DNA of 64,000 nt from Lutjanus erythropterus. Taxonomy: Eukaryota; Chordata; Actinopteri; Lutjaniformes; Lutjanidae. Numbering within the stretch: position 1 is the first letter of the stretch; every line of letters begins with the position of its first letter. The stretch is taken from positions 7,453,837-7,517,836 of the forward strand of contig CM034600.1 in assembly GCA_020091685.1 (NCBI GenBank). The letters run 5' to 3'. Shown in pieces: positions 12,780 to 25,619 of this stretch. The notes under the pieces were generated by a model, which was given only the letters and a program-made list of their open reading frames with translations, made no database searches and was not told where the DNA came from. The translations under genes and the position numbers were made by a program.

Positions 12780-13375
12780 AGGTCTCAAGATCATGAAAAA
12801 TTAGCAGTTTTTTCAGTTTTCTAATGTGAAGTGCTATGAATGTGTCCACTCCACTGTCTCAGTGTCAAACACCACTACAACTTGAACATGACCCTCAACA
12901 TGGACGCTGTGTCCAGCAGCTTTATTGGACATGTCCAGGCATGTTTGAGCCACCAGAACCAGAGGACAGTGACAGGATAGTATTTTTTTCTTTCTTCTGT
13001 GTCGGGTTGTTGGAAATGAAGTGAGCTGAAGTGAACTGCTGGGCTGATTTGCGCTGAAAGAGTCGCTGGTCGCTGGCTATGTTTATAACTGATTGTTAGG
13101 GAGGGGGAGGCAGTGTTTGTGTGTGGGTTCATGGGGCTTATATAATGTTGGGGAACCATGACTTCAGCACGCCACCGAACCATGTTTCAGCTCCGCCCAA
13201 AAACTCTAGAAGACATAAATTGTGAGGAACAGTTTACTGCTCTAACTCAACAATTCAGTGCTACATAGTTCTCAGTCTTTTCACGTTTTCAGCAACTATG
13301 ATCTAACATATAATATTTTAGAAGAAAAACTACCTTTTTCCTTTACAAGGACTTCTAACTAATGAATACAACAGC
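12780..13375 (-). repeat. LTR-like dispersed repeat, copy B
   Basis: This is the reverse-complement copy of the family at 1-505. Its AATAAA equivalent is TTTATT at 12921-12926 and its TATATAA equivalent lies near 13138-13145. Read on the minus strand, it matches copy A from the GTGAAAAG-CTGAGA-CTATGTAG start through the tail that ends in TGAGACC. With copy C it shows that the family extends to the left of what copy A retains in this window. It looks like an old solo element. Confidence 0.65.
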
Positions 13376-16300
13376 AGTTAACTGTTGTGTCCAAGATATT
13401 ATGCAGCAACCCAACAGTATCCAGAGCTGCAGCCCAAGCAGGATGGGAGGGAAGTAAAGATTACATCTGGTAAAACCAGCATGGTTTGGTGGTATTTTGA
13501 TTTAGAAAATGAAACTAGGTTTAATGTAGGCTGTGTCAGAATAAAGTGGCATATAACCACTTGATGGGAGCAATGCGTCACCACATCAAACACAGGTATG
13601 TGACCGATCACCTGCAGGGAGAGCAGGCTGCTGGTGCTAGAAATGCTAATGTTAGCCACACTCTGCAAACCAATATGACTTTGTTAACTGCCCCTGAATT
13701 TTTTCTTACTTCTAATCTAGCCGACAAAGTTTGCGTTTAATCGACAGGGAATTAGTCATTAGGAACATCCTCAGCAAGCGTGGCTGTATACTCTTGTCTT
13801 CTTACTTAAAATTCTCTAGAGCAGGTTTAAGATAAAAGCTCAATGTAGATAAAAAAATAACTCTTCTCAAAGATAAAGTAAAATGACAAGAATCATGGCA
13901 CATCATGCACTGAACTTTGTGCCAAAGTACTCTCCTGTTTAATCATTAGTAAGGAGTATGAGCTGTCTCTTACCATATCTCTTCTTTACATCCATCCAAA
14001 CTAAGTTAATTCTCCTTTTTTTCCATGGCTGTCTTCTTCCCTCTCAACCCCTCTGCGATATCCATCAATCCTTAACTGTTGAGGGACACACTCATTTCAC
14101 AGGTCAATTAATTTTAATCAGAGTGTGTCAATTTAATCTGAGTTCAAACCGCTAGACGGACACTTTGTGAAAATCTCATTAACCTTCCCATTTCCAATCT
14201 GCTCACTTCATCAGCGGGGCAGAGCAGTGACTCAGTCATTTTCAAACCCACGCTTTTTCTGTTAGTAAACAAACTCCTGAATTTGGATAATTTCATGGGA
14301 AAAGAGGCGCCTGGGAGGGGAACACATCCTCGCACACCGAAGCTGACACTGACATTGACTTAGTCTCCTCACGTAGGTGTTTTAATAGCAATAACACCGG
14401 CAAGAAAATCAATGTGATCTCAAGATAAGGTTAAGGTTAAATGATTGCCATGAAGATACGGGATGACTGCAGCCAGAAGAACATAGAGAGCTCAACAAAG
14501 AGGACATGTAATGTAAGATAATGCAGAAGATGGTGCAGGAGATTAAACAGCAACAATAAAACAAGTGTCTTCATCAGACCAACTAAGTTTAGAAACTCTA
14601 TACTAATCTATATGTCCACACTGCAGATCACAATGTCTCAAAATGTCTTTTATGGTGCTGTGATCTTTTCTGAATTCAGCCATTTCACTCTGCATCAGAC
14701 AAATAACTGTTATTAAACTCTGCACGAGTTTGTTAAGAAAACAGCATAGAGGACAACAAGTCAGTCAGCCAGCAGACAGACAGCAAAACTATAATTAGTA
14801 TTTGTGGAGGTGCTTAAATTCAAACTTAACTATAAGTGATACTTCTGTTTGAAAAATTAGCAGCTACACTACCAAAAGAAGACCAAATGAAGCCACAACT
14901 GATTGTTTGCTTCAGGGACGACAACCCCCCCCCCCCCCAAAAAAAAACGGCAACTGTATAGCTGCACTATTCAATAGTTTAATGCAAGCAGTGAATCAAA
15001 TGACTTTGTGTATTTTCTTTGTGAGATGTGTCACTTGTGGTGCCATACCCACAGAGAATTTACCGTTTCTAAATCCCGCCCCCTTTTCTCTGTGCTCCAA
15101 CAACACTTGAGCGAACTTGGTTAATCAGTCAATTTTGTCCTTTTCCAATAAAAGTGGCATATAAGCCATCTTTGATTTCATGTGACGTGTGATTGGCCCA
15201 AATACCACAACTACAGCTAGCAGCTACATGCAGTCCATGGTATGGTGAGGTTGATGTATCTGACAGAGTTGGCAGTTCAACATGCAGAGATTAACAAAAC
15301 ATTCGTATCAATAGCTATACTGCAAGCCTGTGGCTGACAAAAATAAATACATTAAATACGGAAGGATTATTCAGGAAAATCTGGTAATATGAATTACATG
15401 AATCATTTCATCAAGCATGGAGAAAACATCAGGGTGCACAGCTCCACTGTCTAAAAAATGTATTCTGAAGTATTCTGTTTGTATCGGTATCACTTTAAGG
15501 GTACTGGTATTGGTACCGGTATCATATTTTTTTAAACAATACACAGGCCTGTATCTTAAACTAACTAATGTTATCAAAATGCTAGAAAACTAGCTAGCTA
15601 ATGATTGATGTAGATTAGCTAGCTAGTTGGCTAGCATTTTGACACTGCTAATTTTAATTGTGAATATATGTTGCTTTTACAGGTCCTCGAGCAACATCTT
15701 TTCAACATACTTCAATCCAGCATATAGCATAATTAAGTACAGGAAACCGGACCTGTTGGCCAATGTGCCAAATTTCTCAACTGTCATTGGAGGACAGAGC
15801 GAAAAGGGGCAGGACTTATGAAAGTGTAGTTATCCCCTGACTCTCTACTTCCCCTCAATTCATTGCAGTTTAGCAGTTCATTCTCATTAGCTCCCATGAA
15901 TTTGATTTCCAGCTGTAGCAGACAGCATTTTTCAGCAAAAAGCCATGATAATTTTAAACCCACTGTGCACTAGTTTGCGGCACCAAATGGTCCTTAAAAA
16001 ATGTAGCCTCCAACTGGTGAACATAGTGGATCATTTAGCAGCTACAGGGCCAGATATTTCCCTCAGAGCTAAAAAGAGAATACCTGACTTACATTTGTCA
16101 GGTGGCTAGTAACACATCTACAAATGTATTTATTATTAGTGGCACTGCCTACAATGTGCTAAAAAATCAATTGATGCTGCTTTAAAGTATTTGAGTATTA
16201 ACTTACTCAGTCTCAGTGCAGTTTGTGAAAAAGTCACTCCCATTTACACTTTCAAAATAAAAGTCTTGGGAAGGTGTTGGCACTAAAACCGCTTAAAACC

Positions 16301-16480
16301 AAATCCTGGTTTCCTGTGTGATAGTCCTGTTTGACACACCCATCCACACCGTCCTCCTCCCAAAGTAAACTTACTTGCTCTTTATATATTCATCCTCATT
16401 ACTTTGAGACTTCATCTATCTGTCACATATGATACTCATGTACATTACATTTCATGACTATTTCACCAAATACTGTGCTG
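13376..16480. other. Intergenic stretch with hairpin and possible regulatory patch
   Basis: No gene seen. A poly-C/poly-A junction lies near 14925-14947. A near-perfect inverted repeat lies at 15574-15642. The segment 14050-14340 has TCAATTAATTTTAATCAGAG and TTGGATAATTTCATGG, which resemble homeodomain-site clusters. Near 15480-15530 are GGTATCGGTATCAC-like words that occur in some teleost repeats. Confidence 0.45.
15574..15642. repeat. Inverted repeat, 29 bp arms with 11 base loop
   Basis: Arms at 15574-15602 and 15614-15642 are reverse complements except for two adjacent mismatches. The arms contain repeated TAGCTAGC words. The loop is GATTGATGTAG. It could be a MITE core or a recent template-switch product. 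Confidence 0.9.
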
Positions 16481-17040
16481 TAGTAAAGGAGAAATCTGTG
16501 ATATATTTACTGTAATAAATCATAAAATGACCGTGATATGTCAAACAAATTAAAATACTCACTTGTTTGACATGGATGCTGCAGCCATAGTGTCCTCCTC
16601 TTTTTGTCTGCCTGTTTCACATAAATTAAACTTTGAATTAATGCTGAATGTTCACTGAATGAGTTAGTGTCTGTTTAAGAGTCGTGAGAAATCATTAATA
16701 ATCTTTTAGAAAGAGTAGATGTTTATAACGGCTAAATTGAGCAATATGTTAATGGAGGCAGTGAGAAAGGCAGCCACCTAACTCAAATTCCAAAATATGT
16801 TATTTCAGAGCTGTGGACTTTTATTTTCAGGATAACAAGCAACTTTACATTGGCAAACAACTGACAGATATAAACAGCTGATGAACTTACAGTGGAGGAG
16901 GGATCAAAGGGAAACAGCTGGCTTTAACCATATATTAAATAGGATTTCAACCTATTAAATGTAGTCTATGACTGCAACTCAATATGTGGACTGCTGTACT
17001 CAGTTTTGCACATGGAATTGCTCCATATTGCTCCTTTAAG
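16481..17040. repeat. Non-autonomous DNA element (MITE-like), copy 1
   Basis: About 560 bp. It begins TAGTAAAGGAGAAATCTGTG and ends CTCCATATTGCTCCTTTAAG, so the ends are imperfect inverted repeats (AAAGGAG at both). A second copy is at 46305-46850 in intron 5 of ctnnbl1. Shared internal landmarks are TAATAAATCATCAAATGACC-like, GAAATCATYAATRATCT, GATGTTTATAA, TATGTTAATGGAG, TTTTCAGGATAACA, CTTTAACCATA and GGACTGCTG. No coding capacity. Confidence 0.75.
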
Positions 17041-19796
17041 TGTTGCTTTTTATTCTTTATCTCTCTAGGCCATTTCATTAAGGTCCTTTCAGATTAATAC
17101 TGGATGTGGTTCACTTTCTGTTTAACATGTGACTTAAGCTGTATGATCTCAATGCTAAAATGAACTCTAACCCTTTCTGCCTCATGAAGTCTGTGGCCAC
17201 CACTGCTGGATTTGATTAAAACCTTATTTTAAGCACTAATATGAATAATGCTCATCATTTTTTATTTGATTTTTGAAGGTGAAAATAAGCTTTCCTCAGA
17301 TTTAATGTCTCCAGGCACAGCTATGTTGTGTTTCCTGCTGCAGAAACATGATGATCGCCGCAGTTTACCTAATATAAACTACGTTCTCTTGTGACAAGCA
17401 CTGCTCGTATTCCTGTAATACAACGTGCAGAGAAAAATGTGAAGAACATGTAAATGAGCTTCTGATTATACTGTACACCAGAGAATTTTGAGTAACAAAA
17501 ACAACAGTTCATAATTAAACTGCAAACTGTTGTGCTGACAACTGCATTTAAAAAATCTAATTATCGCCATTTCTAATACTCAAAATAGAGAACCACAAAT
17601 TCACTTTAATTTATAAAAACAGCAATAATATGAACAGTAAATAGGGAAGTAGCAATTACAGCAGAGCAGATGTGCATGTGTGCATAATTAGGTCTTCATC
17701 ATTATCAGATTTACAGATGGATAATGCAGATATGTATTGGTATTGGTATATGTCGGTCTGATGCTGTGCTGTTAGTTATTCACACAATCGTACTGCAGCT
17801 TTCACTTAGTGTTCCATTAAATTTACACCATTCTGATGAAAAATACTGTGGATATATGCTGAGTCTTTATGCACAAAGATTACATCTCTTCAGCAGAGGT
17901 TACACACACTTCATTAAGCCTGACTCTCATTGCAACTGTGGCTTAGTGCTTTTTACTCTGGAGGTTTCAATGTGCTCGACAGACCAAATCAAACGCGCCC
18001 GACCACTCCGGCCAAGTATTCGTTATTTGGACTCTGGGTGTCATCGTGAAGGGCTGATAAGATGCAAGCTCATTTGCATGAGAGGCCAAGGCACCCTTCA
18101 GAAAGCACGGAGCCGTGCAGGCCGGCCGCTGTGGTCAGCGCTGGCCTTTCATCTCTATCTTTATCTCCTTTACTCTCTTATTCTCTTTCTTCACGCTGCC
18201 AGGCAGGCGCAAGAGAATAATAGGCACGCACTGCAAAAAATGACAAGGTTGGCGAGAGATCTTATGTGCCATCAAAGCTTATCAGCTTCATTTTAAGATA
18301 GTTTCAGTCAACCTACTCCAGCAGACTCCCAGTATAATGTGAATTGTTTCAGGACATTTGCTTCTAAAAAAAGAGAAACTGTCTCAGAGCTTTTTGTTTG
18401 GAGACTTTATGATTATTCCCTGGGAGAGGTCATTTGAAGTGAAACCAGCGGAATTCAAAAGAACGAGCTGCACAAAAATACCCTGAAGTAAGAGCGATAA
18501 TTCTTGCTACAAAACACAAGCCCTTGCCAAGCTTGTAATTTTTACAGTGCAGGGATATGAGGATATGAACATTCACAAATACACACAAACACACTCTCTC
18601 TGTCTTGCACATAAAGGCGCTCTCTGGCCTCTTTAGTATTCTGATGTGGTTCGTGATTCTCTGTCAACATTTGACTTCACAGGCGGTGGGGATCAGACTC
18701 ATACAGAGAGAGGCCAGCCGCCTGTGGCTTGCCACCGCAGAGGACTGTGGGTACGGATTACACGGACAGAGAGACGAACTGACACAATGACATACAGACG
18801 GACACATACTCCCCTTACTGCTGGAGTTAAAGGGTGTTGCGTAATCTTTGACCTTAATGAGCTGTAATGTCAGAAGAAACTGTAAAAAACAAGTTTTTGA
18901 CCCCATCTCCTGTCACCTTGAGCTACGGTGGCCTGTAACTGTCACAAAAGCATAAGTCGGATTGTCACAAAAGAGACAAATAAGCCCTCTAATTACACAG
19001 CACAAGCCTTTATCAAAGCCCTGCAGATATATTACGGTCATTCTGTGCTCGGAGGCAGTAACTTTTACTTATAGCCCCTTTAACATTCATCTCACAGCCA
19101 GTTTGCTTCTGGATATGATTCAGCTGGAGTACATTTACGCCTGACATTAAAATGCGACTGCGGTATACACAGCGAAATTGGATTTCTCTTTCCCCCGCCT
19201 AAATGCAGATTGTGTCCTTTACGTCCTTCAAAAGTGACAGTAAACATCTCATCTCGCCTGTTGTTCACCGACAAGTATCCCATTTTTGACAAGTATTTTA
19301 CTATCCAAGCCGCCTGTTGGCAGTTTGATTTGTTTTACTCCTGTCTTCAGTTGGCTTTATGTTGGATTGAAGTTGCTTTACATTAACTATTTAGGCCACC
19401 TCAGGGTATCTGGGAAGGGGAGGTGACATCCTGTGCGCACCTTGCTCAGAGAAACACATTTACACATGCTGGTGCAGTGTCCTGATAGTAGTAAAGCTGA
19501 TAAGTAGTAGAAATGCTGAATATTTTAACATGCAACATGTATACTAATGCTTTTAAGGGTGTTTGGGGACTGAATGGGGAGTGCTCTGGTGTCCTGGAGC
19601 GAGTCACCAGTGTGTCTGGTGTAAGTTTTAATCGCTGTTGTGGTTATGCCCTCAAGGTGGATTAGAAATACCCAAACATCGGGTTTTTCTCACTCACCTC
19701 TTACCGTCAACCTCCCAGCTGTTAACCAAGTGCCTGTGCTGACCTCCCACATCTGTTTCCGTTCCCCCAACCCACACTTCTATTAACACATAATAC
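17041..19796. other. Intergenic stretch; candidate conserved regulatory patches
   Basis: No exon could be supported. The longest open frame (17724-18296, 190 codons) has no family resemblance. Two patches look constrained by composition and motif density. One is at 17950-18290, with GATAAGATGCAAGCTCATTT then GCATGAGAGG, that is a GATA site beside an ATTTGCAT octamer. The other is at 18940-19300, with CTCTAATTACACAGC, TTTATCAAAGCCC and GGATATGATTCAGC. This is motif-based inference. Confidence 0.45.
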
Positions 19797-20050
19797 ACAG
19801 GCAGCAACCTCCAAGGGTGCAAATTGAAGCCAGCATGGATGTGCCTAAAACTGCAGTTCCTAAAATGGCCACTTCATGCCCCAAAAGTGAATCAGTGCTC
19901 ACAGAGCCCCATACTAAAATGCCCAACTTTACAGTTTACATCCTGGTAAAAAAAAATTGTTTCCAGTTTTCTCCTTCATTACAAATGTATGGGGTGAAAT
20001 TTTCCCTGTTCCCCCTGTTTAAATGGTATTAAGGATTAAAGTGCCCATTT
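19797..20050 (+). repeat. Teleost repeat, first of two direct copies
   Basis: Ordered words GGCAGCAACCTCCAAGGGTG, ACTGCAGTTCC, AAATGCCCAACTTTACAG, TACATCCTGG and ATGGGGTGAAATTTTCCC recur at 20308-20600 in the same direction. I know this repeat from many teleost sequences, usually followed by TTGGGCGTGG and GAGTGACAGG, which copy 2 has. Confidence 0.65.
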
Positions 20051-20235
20051 TTACCACTCTCATCACAACTAGCTTAGCTTAGCACACAGGTCGAAAGCAG
20101 GGGTAAACAGTTAGCCTGGTTCTGTCTAAAGTTGGAAAAAAATCTGCCTACCAGGACCTTTGTAATTTACAAAAGGACGTTATTCGTTTAATCCATGAAC
20201 AAACAAAACATATTAATAGTAAAAATTTTGAAGTA
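20051..20235 (+). repeat. Teleost repeat with AGCTTAGCTTAGCA motif
   Basis: TAGCTTAGCTTAGCACACAG, GCAGGGGTAAACAGTTAGCC and TGGTTCTGTCTAAAGTTGG form a well known teleost repeat motif. A second piece lies at 31080-31165. It sits between the two direct copies of the neighbouring repeat. Confidence 0.6.
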
Positions 20236-20307
20236 CCTGTAGGAAGAGTCTTTATGGTTAACTAAACTAATCTCTTCCTGGCTCTAGGTTCAGATCTAGT
20301 GTACAGA

Positions 20308-20610
20308 CCAAGTGGCAACCTCAAGGGCAGAAAAGAGGCAAACACTAAGTGCCAAAAAGTGCAGTTCCTCGAATAGTCTCTTGAGGCTCCTCATAGATCC
20401 CCACAACACACAACTTCAGAGCAAAAATGAACATGTACATCCTGAAACAAAAAATGGTTTTGGTTCCTAATTTTCCCTTTCATGGCAACTGTACGGGGGT
20501 GAATTTTTGTTCAACTCGCCTGTATAAATTATATTAAAGTTATGCATATTTTGGGCGTAGCTGATTTGAGTGACAGGTCTGTGTCATCACAGGTAGCCAC
20601 CTCAGCTCCA
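20308..20610 (+). repeat. Teleost repeat, second of two direct copies
   Basis: Matches 19797-20050 (GTGGCAACCTCAAGGGCAG, GTGCAGTTCCTCG, ACATGTACATCCTG, GGGGGTGAATTTTTGTTC). It continues into TATTAAAGTTATGCATATTT, TGGGCGTAGC and GAGTGACAGG. Confidence 0.65.
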
Positions 20611-23071
20611 CTCATAACTGATTTGCCCAACTCCAACTCTTTGCCCATTTTTGGATAAGCTGGGTTTTGGCGTCAGGCACTGACATGATGGAGACGGCCA
20701 GAGTCACCACATTGTGAGCTTTACAAAGTCTCTTCACAAACCTTTGGGTGCCGTCATGGAGACTAGAACCATGTCAGTATAGTGGTATAGTTCCATATGA
20801 AATTCCTACATACATTTTATGAGTCTGGACAGTCATGGATATAAAGTGTAATTTGACTGGTTGCTGGTTGGCTGGTTGCATCTGGTGGCATTGCAGCAGG
20901 TGCTTCACCATCTGTTGCCTAGTGGGGATCTGCGCTCTACTGAGTGAACTCTTCTATAGTGTGGGGGAGTACTGCATTGTTTGTCACTCTAAAGTGGTCA
21001 CTGTAGTGTTTGACTGAGCTCTGATACTTTTGTATGAGTCTCAACCTTTATCTTGTATGTGGCCTTCATTGGAAGTGGGGAATTCCCAAACTGATTTGGG
21101 CAAAATTAGAGAAGGACTTGTGTAAATTCACCCTGGACTAGATAGAAAAGGAAAAAAAAGAGTGTCTCTTCCCACATCCTCAAACAAAGTCTGCTTTCCT
21201 CTTTCTCTAATTGGCACACGTTAATCTTTGAACCTGCAGGATAGATTAACGTTGTCAGGCACTAACGTGTGTTGCAAAATTTTCTGAACAGCTAATCCCA
21301 CTATCAGATCTCTGTATTGTGGGAATTTGATTGTGTGTGCAAAAGCATGTGAATGAGGAAAAGATAAAGAGAATATGAATGTGAACAAGTGGTGTGTACA
21401 GCTTAATGTGTCCACACAGTCCCAGACTGTTGTGTGTCAATTTTCATGTGTTTGGAATTGTGTGCAAGGCAAGCAAAGCTTCAGGGACTTGATCCTGTAC
21501 CTGTGCGCACTAAGAGGGAGTGATGGAGAGATTAATACAAAGGGATCTATTCAGTGTTGTGAATAATTCATTAAAAATGTGAGATACTAGGCCTCATGCA
21601 GCAATATTCTCTTAAACTATTTATTCTAATCTATCTAATCTAATCTATTTTTTTCTCTTAATTTTCTCCAACTCCAGATGCTTCAAATGTTCTTCACCAT
21701 CCAAGCTGCTCTTACCCATGTGTGCCGAATGATGAAACCCACTTGATCGTATGTTTTTAGAATACGTAACGCCCCTCAAACACTATATAAAGGCAATTGT
21801 TGTTCCATGTCCAAGGATTCTGACGCATGCACAATAAATGATCCTTCGCTAAGCCCTGCCCTCCTTAGTTACCATTGCTAAGCCTGCCAAACTTTCCATT
21901 CTCGCACTGCATTTATGCAATTTACAGTGACGATGGTGTCAGATTTAATAGCAAAATTGGCAGTAATTGTTGAAACATAAGGTCTTTGATTGCTTAGAGA
22001 TGTATACAGAAGCGGTTTCTTATTTCTAGCTGATGATGATGGATTTTGTCAGCTAGAATAATGACTCATAAGCAGGTTTCATAAGTGTAGCTGAATGATG
22101 TAAGCTAACACTCATATCAATGCCTAAACTCTGATTTGGCTGAGAAGTCAGTCTCCAGCTGACATTTTAATGTTCCCATCTGACATATTTTCAAACAAGA
22201 ACCCTGTGAAACAGTAAGTGTAAAGTTACCTGACAGCTGCGCTGTTAATGCTACAAGACTGAGGCTAAAGACCAGCTGGACTGTGGTTGCAGAAGACAGC
22301 CGGGATAAGAGCTAAGCTAACCCATCTTAGACATGAGACAGCACGCCAGCGAGAAATGCATTGTCGCTGACCCACATTGATTCTGCATCAGTCCACATCC
22401 TCTTCCTCAAAACCCCACAGAACAAATGCAGATGCAGTGGGATCTAACAAGTTTGGCTGGAGGTAAAGTTACTGCAGCTAGTAAGCTAGTTAGCCAGACA
22501 GGCTAATGTTTGCAGCTTATGTGTGCTCTCGTGTTTCACCTTTCTGAGAGAATACAAAAAAAGATGCCTCTGTCCAGACTCATGAAAAGCTGGGTATCCA
22601 TGCTAACCTTCAGTGTGTAGGCAAATGCAAAGCTTGACAGCTCACTTACAGTTGCTAAGCTATGACTGGACTATTGCTGTATGGATGTGGAGCTTAGCGA
22701 AGGGTCCATTGGAGGGACACCATGATAAAAGCATGAGATGAGAGATGTAGACTGAGCAGAAACAGTCATCACACCTCCTTTTATATTGCGTGGAGGTTCT
22801 GGAGTCTCCTCCCTCTTTTGACTTTCCAACTCACATCCAAACATACTGGTGTATAGCCATCTTGCACTCAAGGTACTTCATACATAGGCCATAAAAATGA
22901 GCCCATTCAGTGAGTCCACTGTCTGGCTGTGTTTGGCTGTGGCAGCATTCCTGTGTTAATTTGTGTCATGTCTATCAGTGCAGCCGGTCTGCTTGGTAAT
23001 AGCTCAAGGAGAACTTGGTATCTGGCTGAATGGATACATTACTCTGAGCTGCCCAAGGTAATGGGCGGATG

Positions 23072-23110
<39 letters not shown>

Positions 23111-24978
23111 ATACTGATGCTTCCAGAAAATATCCCACAACAGAACATATGTGTAATTTGTAGCACAGTTCAAACAAAATAAAAACATAATTTGTCTCTC
23201 TCCATATTCATGTATAGGTTCCATGGGGCACACAGGAAGAGACGTGACTTTGGCACTCTAAGTACAGTATAAGATAATAGCTCCTAGCATGGCCATAACC
23301 TCTTCTTGTTAAAACAAGCTAAAGTTTTAGGTTGTATAATACAGCTCTGCAGATCAGTTATGTTTCTAAAAGGCTACACATTAGAGACAACAATCGCAGT
23401 TAAGTCAAAGTCCAATTATCCCTATTGCAATTTAACCATAGTTATTTCGTCCTTAGATCCTTGAATCAGATCAGAAGGAAAAACACAATGGCTTCATTTT
23501 TGTGTCAGTGTATCAGTCGACTGTTTGCACTCGTGAATTCCATGCTCTTCAAGCCATAAAAATTCTTAAGACACTACTGAAATAGTTACGTTGGGTGGCT
23601 CTGTGACTTTAAATTAGGTTTCCACTTACTAGACACAGGGGGGAGCAGATTAATTAATTTAATTAATTTCCATGCCTTTAAGGAGCCTCTAATCCACCTA
23701 AAACACTTTCGCCAGTATCAGTTTCATTGGAGAGTTTCTGTATCACATCTTGTTCTAAATTCTGTTTCAGTGTGTGTGTGGGTGGGTGGGTGTGTGTGTG
23801 TGCAGGCTGCTCCTATTAGCTACCCCTGGTCCGCTATCACCCAAAGGCATGGGCCACCACCACAGCACAGCAGCACAGCCATCATATTCATAATGGAGAT
23901 AAAATTAATTTGCTTTCCCCTCTTCTCCTCTCTCTATCTCTGACTGCTACTCTCCACCTCCTCTATCTCTTGTTCTCTCTCCCTCCTTCTCTCCCCTGCT
24001 ACACTGTTCCTACATACACTTATCACTTAACTCTAGTGAGCGTCCTGCCTCTTGCCATCTTCTCTCCCAGCTCTCCTTGTTTGTCGTTGTCTCTCTATCA
24101 TTACAGTAGGCCGGGCACACTGTAAAAAGCGTATTTCAGTAGAAGCTGATGTAACGTCATGTTCTGAATGAGTTTCATTCAGCTTTCTGCTTTGGTGATG
24201 TCTATTTTTGTATATTATAACAACTTGAAATTACATCACGCTCCCTTAACCTGCTATTCTTATTTCAGTGAGAGCGCTTTAGGTGGGTTTACCTGTTGAT
24301 TCCACCAAGCATGGCGCGTTTGCGCCACAGTTGTGATCCATCCTCCACATGTCTGCAGCCCTCACCAGCAATGTTTCAGAGGCATTTCAGCAGCGGAGTG
24401 TTTGCTCACCTGATTATGTTTATTTAATCAGATTTTGTTGATTAGGTCTTCTTACCTTGCTCTTTGTATTAATACCATGGATAAGAAGGCTACATGATTA
24501 AACTGATTAAATTCTTTTCTGTCTGTCCTCATGATCGTGAGTCTGCACATGGTCTTTTATTTTGAAAATTAAGCGGATTCTCCCTGCCTTTTCTGTGTCT
24601 GACTTCTTGCTCGTTTGATCTGCTCTGTGCTAACTGATGCAGCATCTATAAAAAATAGACTTGGTGCATATTTGAAGCAAAGCGGAGAGCCGCTTCTGGG
24701 ATGCACCGAGATGCTGCACGTGGAATCACAAGCATTGTGTAGAATGGCTGCGATCAGCTCCGACAGACATGGCACAACCCTAACGCGATGTGTCTGGTGG
24801 AATTTAGTCATTAGTATTGTTCGTCTGACATCATGACAGCCACATTTTTTCCAGATTCTTCCCCCTTCAGTTGAGCCACTATTTTCTCTTGGTGACTCTG
24901 AAAGAAGGTTAATTCTAATGTCTAATGTCTAATGACAAATTATATATTGTGTAATCATATAATGAATTATGGTATATA
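20611..24978. other. Intergenic stretch with simple repeats and AT-hook-like patch
   Basis: No gene seen. It holds CT/CA microsatellite DNA at about 23070-23109, a TG-rich run at about 23769-23804 and a pyrimidine-rich run at about 23910-24110. The patch at 23600-23720 contains AGATTAATTAATTTAATTAA followed by TTTCCATGCCTTTAAGGAGC, a dense cluster of homeodomain-type TAAT cores. The patch at 24560-24820 has a CTATAAAAAATAG MEF2-like site. These may be regulatory. No function is shown by the sequence. Confidence 0.45.
23070..23109. repeat. (CT)n(CA)n compound microsatellite
   Basis: About nine CT units run directly into about nine CA units. Confidence 0.95.
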
Positions 24979-25619
24979 CACTGTAAAAATAGAATGGTAT
25001 AGAAATTAAAATTATCACGGTAACCTGAAGCAATAGATTGTTGAGTTTTCTCAACTTTTGGCACCTGCTGTTGACTTTACTAAGGTTTTCAGGTTTAGAA
25101 AGGAGCTCAGCCAACTTGGATCTTCTTGTTCACATAATTGTGATATTCTTGTGAGGCTAAGGAGATTGTTGCTTTGATGCTATGTATTTCTACCTTCAAC
25201 AAACATAGGCCAACAAACATCCTTATTGATTTACTCACAATTCTTAGTTCAGTGAAGTAAAACTTTATTTTATAAAAGTAAATAAAATATCTCCAACTTG
25301 CTTTGCATCCAACTTCGGCCACACGGTTAGTTTCTATCCACAAAATGTCCATCCACCTCAGCCCAGGCTCAGACCCTTAGGCTCAGGCATGGAAACCCTG
25401 TAGAACTGCACCTATATGGTTTCCCTCAAGGAAAATAAGGCTGCTAATTGCAAGTCGTTGTTATACTGATTTGAAAATTCTTAAAAAGTCAACAATAGAT
25501 AAAGGTTTGCTGTCTAGACAAGTTTTTGTTAGTTACAAATGGCATAGCTTTACTTCTGGGTCTGATTAATTTAAAAACTTCAATGAGATCAACAATTACT
25601 ACTCAGAATTTTTACAGTG
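24979..25619. mobile_element. MITE-like element with CACTGTAAAAAT ends
   Basis: It starts CACTGTAAAAAT and ends ATTTTTACAGTG, giving 12 base perfect terminal inverted repeats 641 bp apart. Near the left end is TTGAGTTTTCTCAACTTTTG, a feature of a common teleost non-autonomous DNA transposon family. I see no clear target-site duplication. No coding capacity. Confidence 0.65.

Noticed and set aside
17724-18296. 190 codon open frame, the longest outside the gene
   Set aside because: No recognisable domain, no codon-like pattern, and it overlaps a patch better explained as regulatory DNA. I did not see splice sites linking it to other exons.
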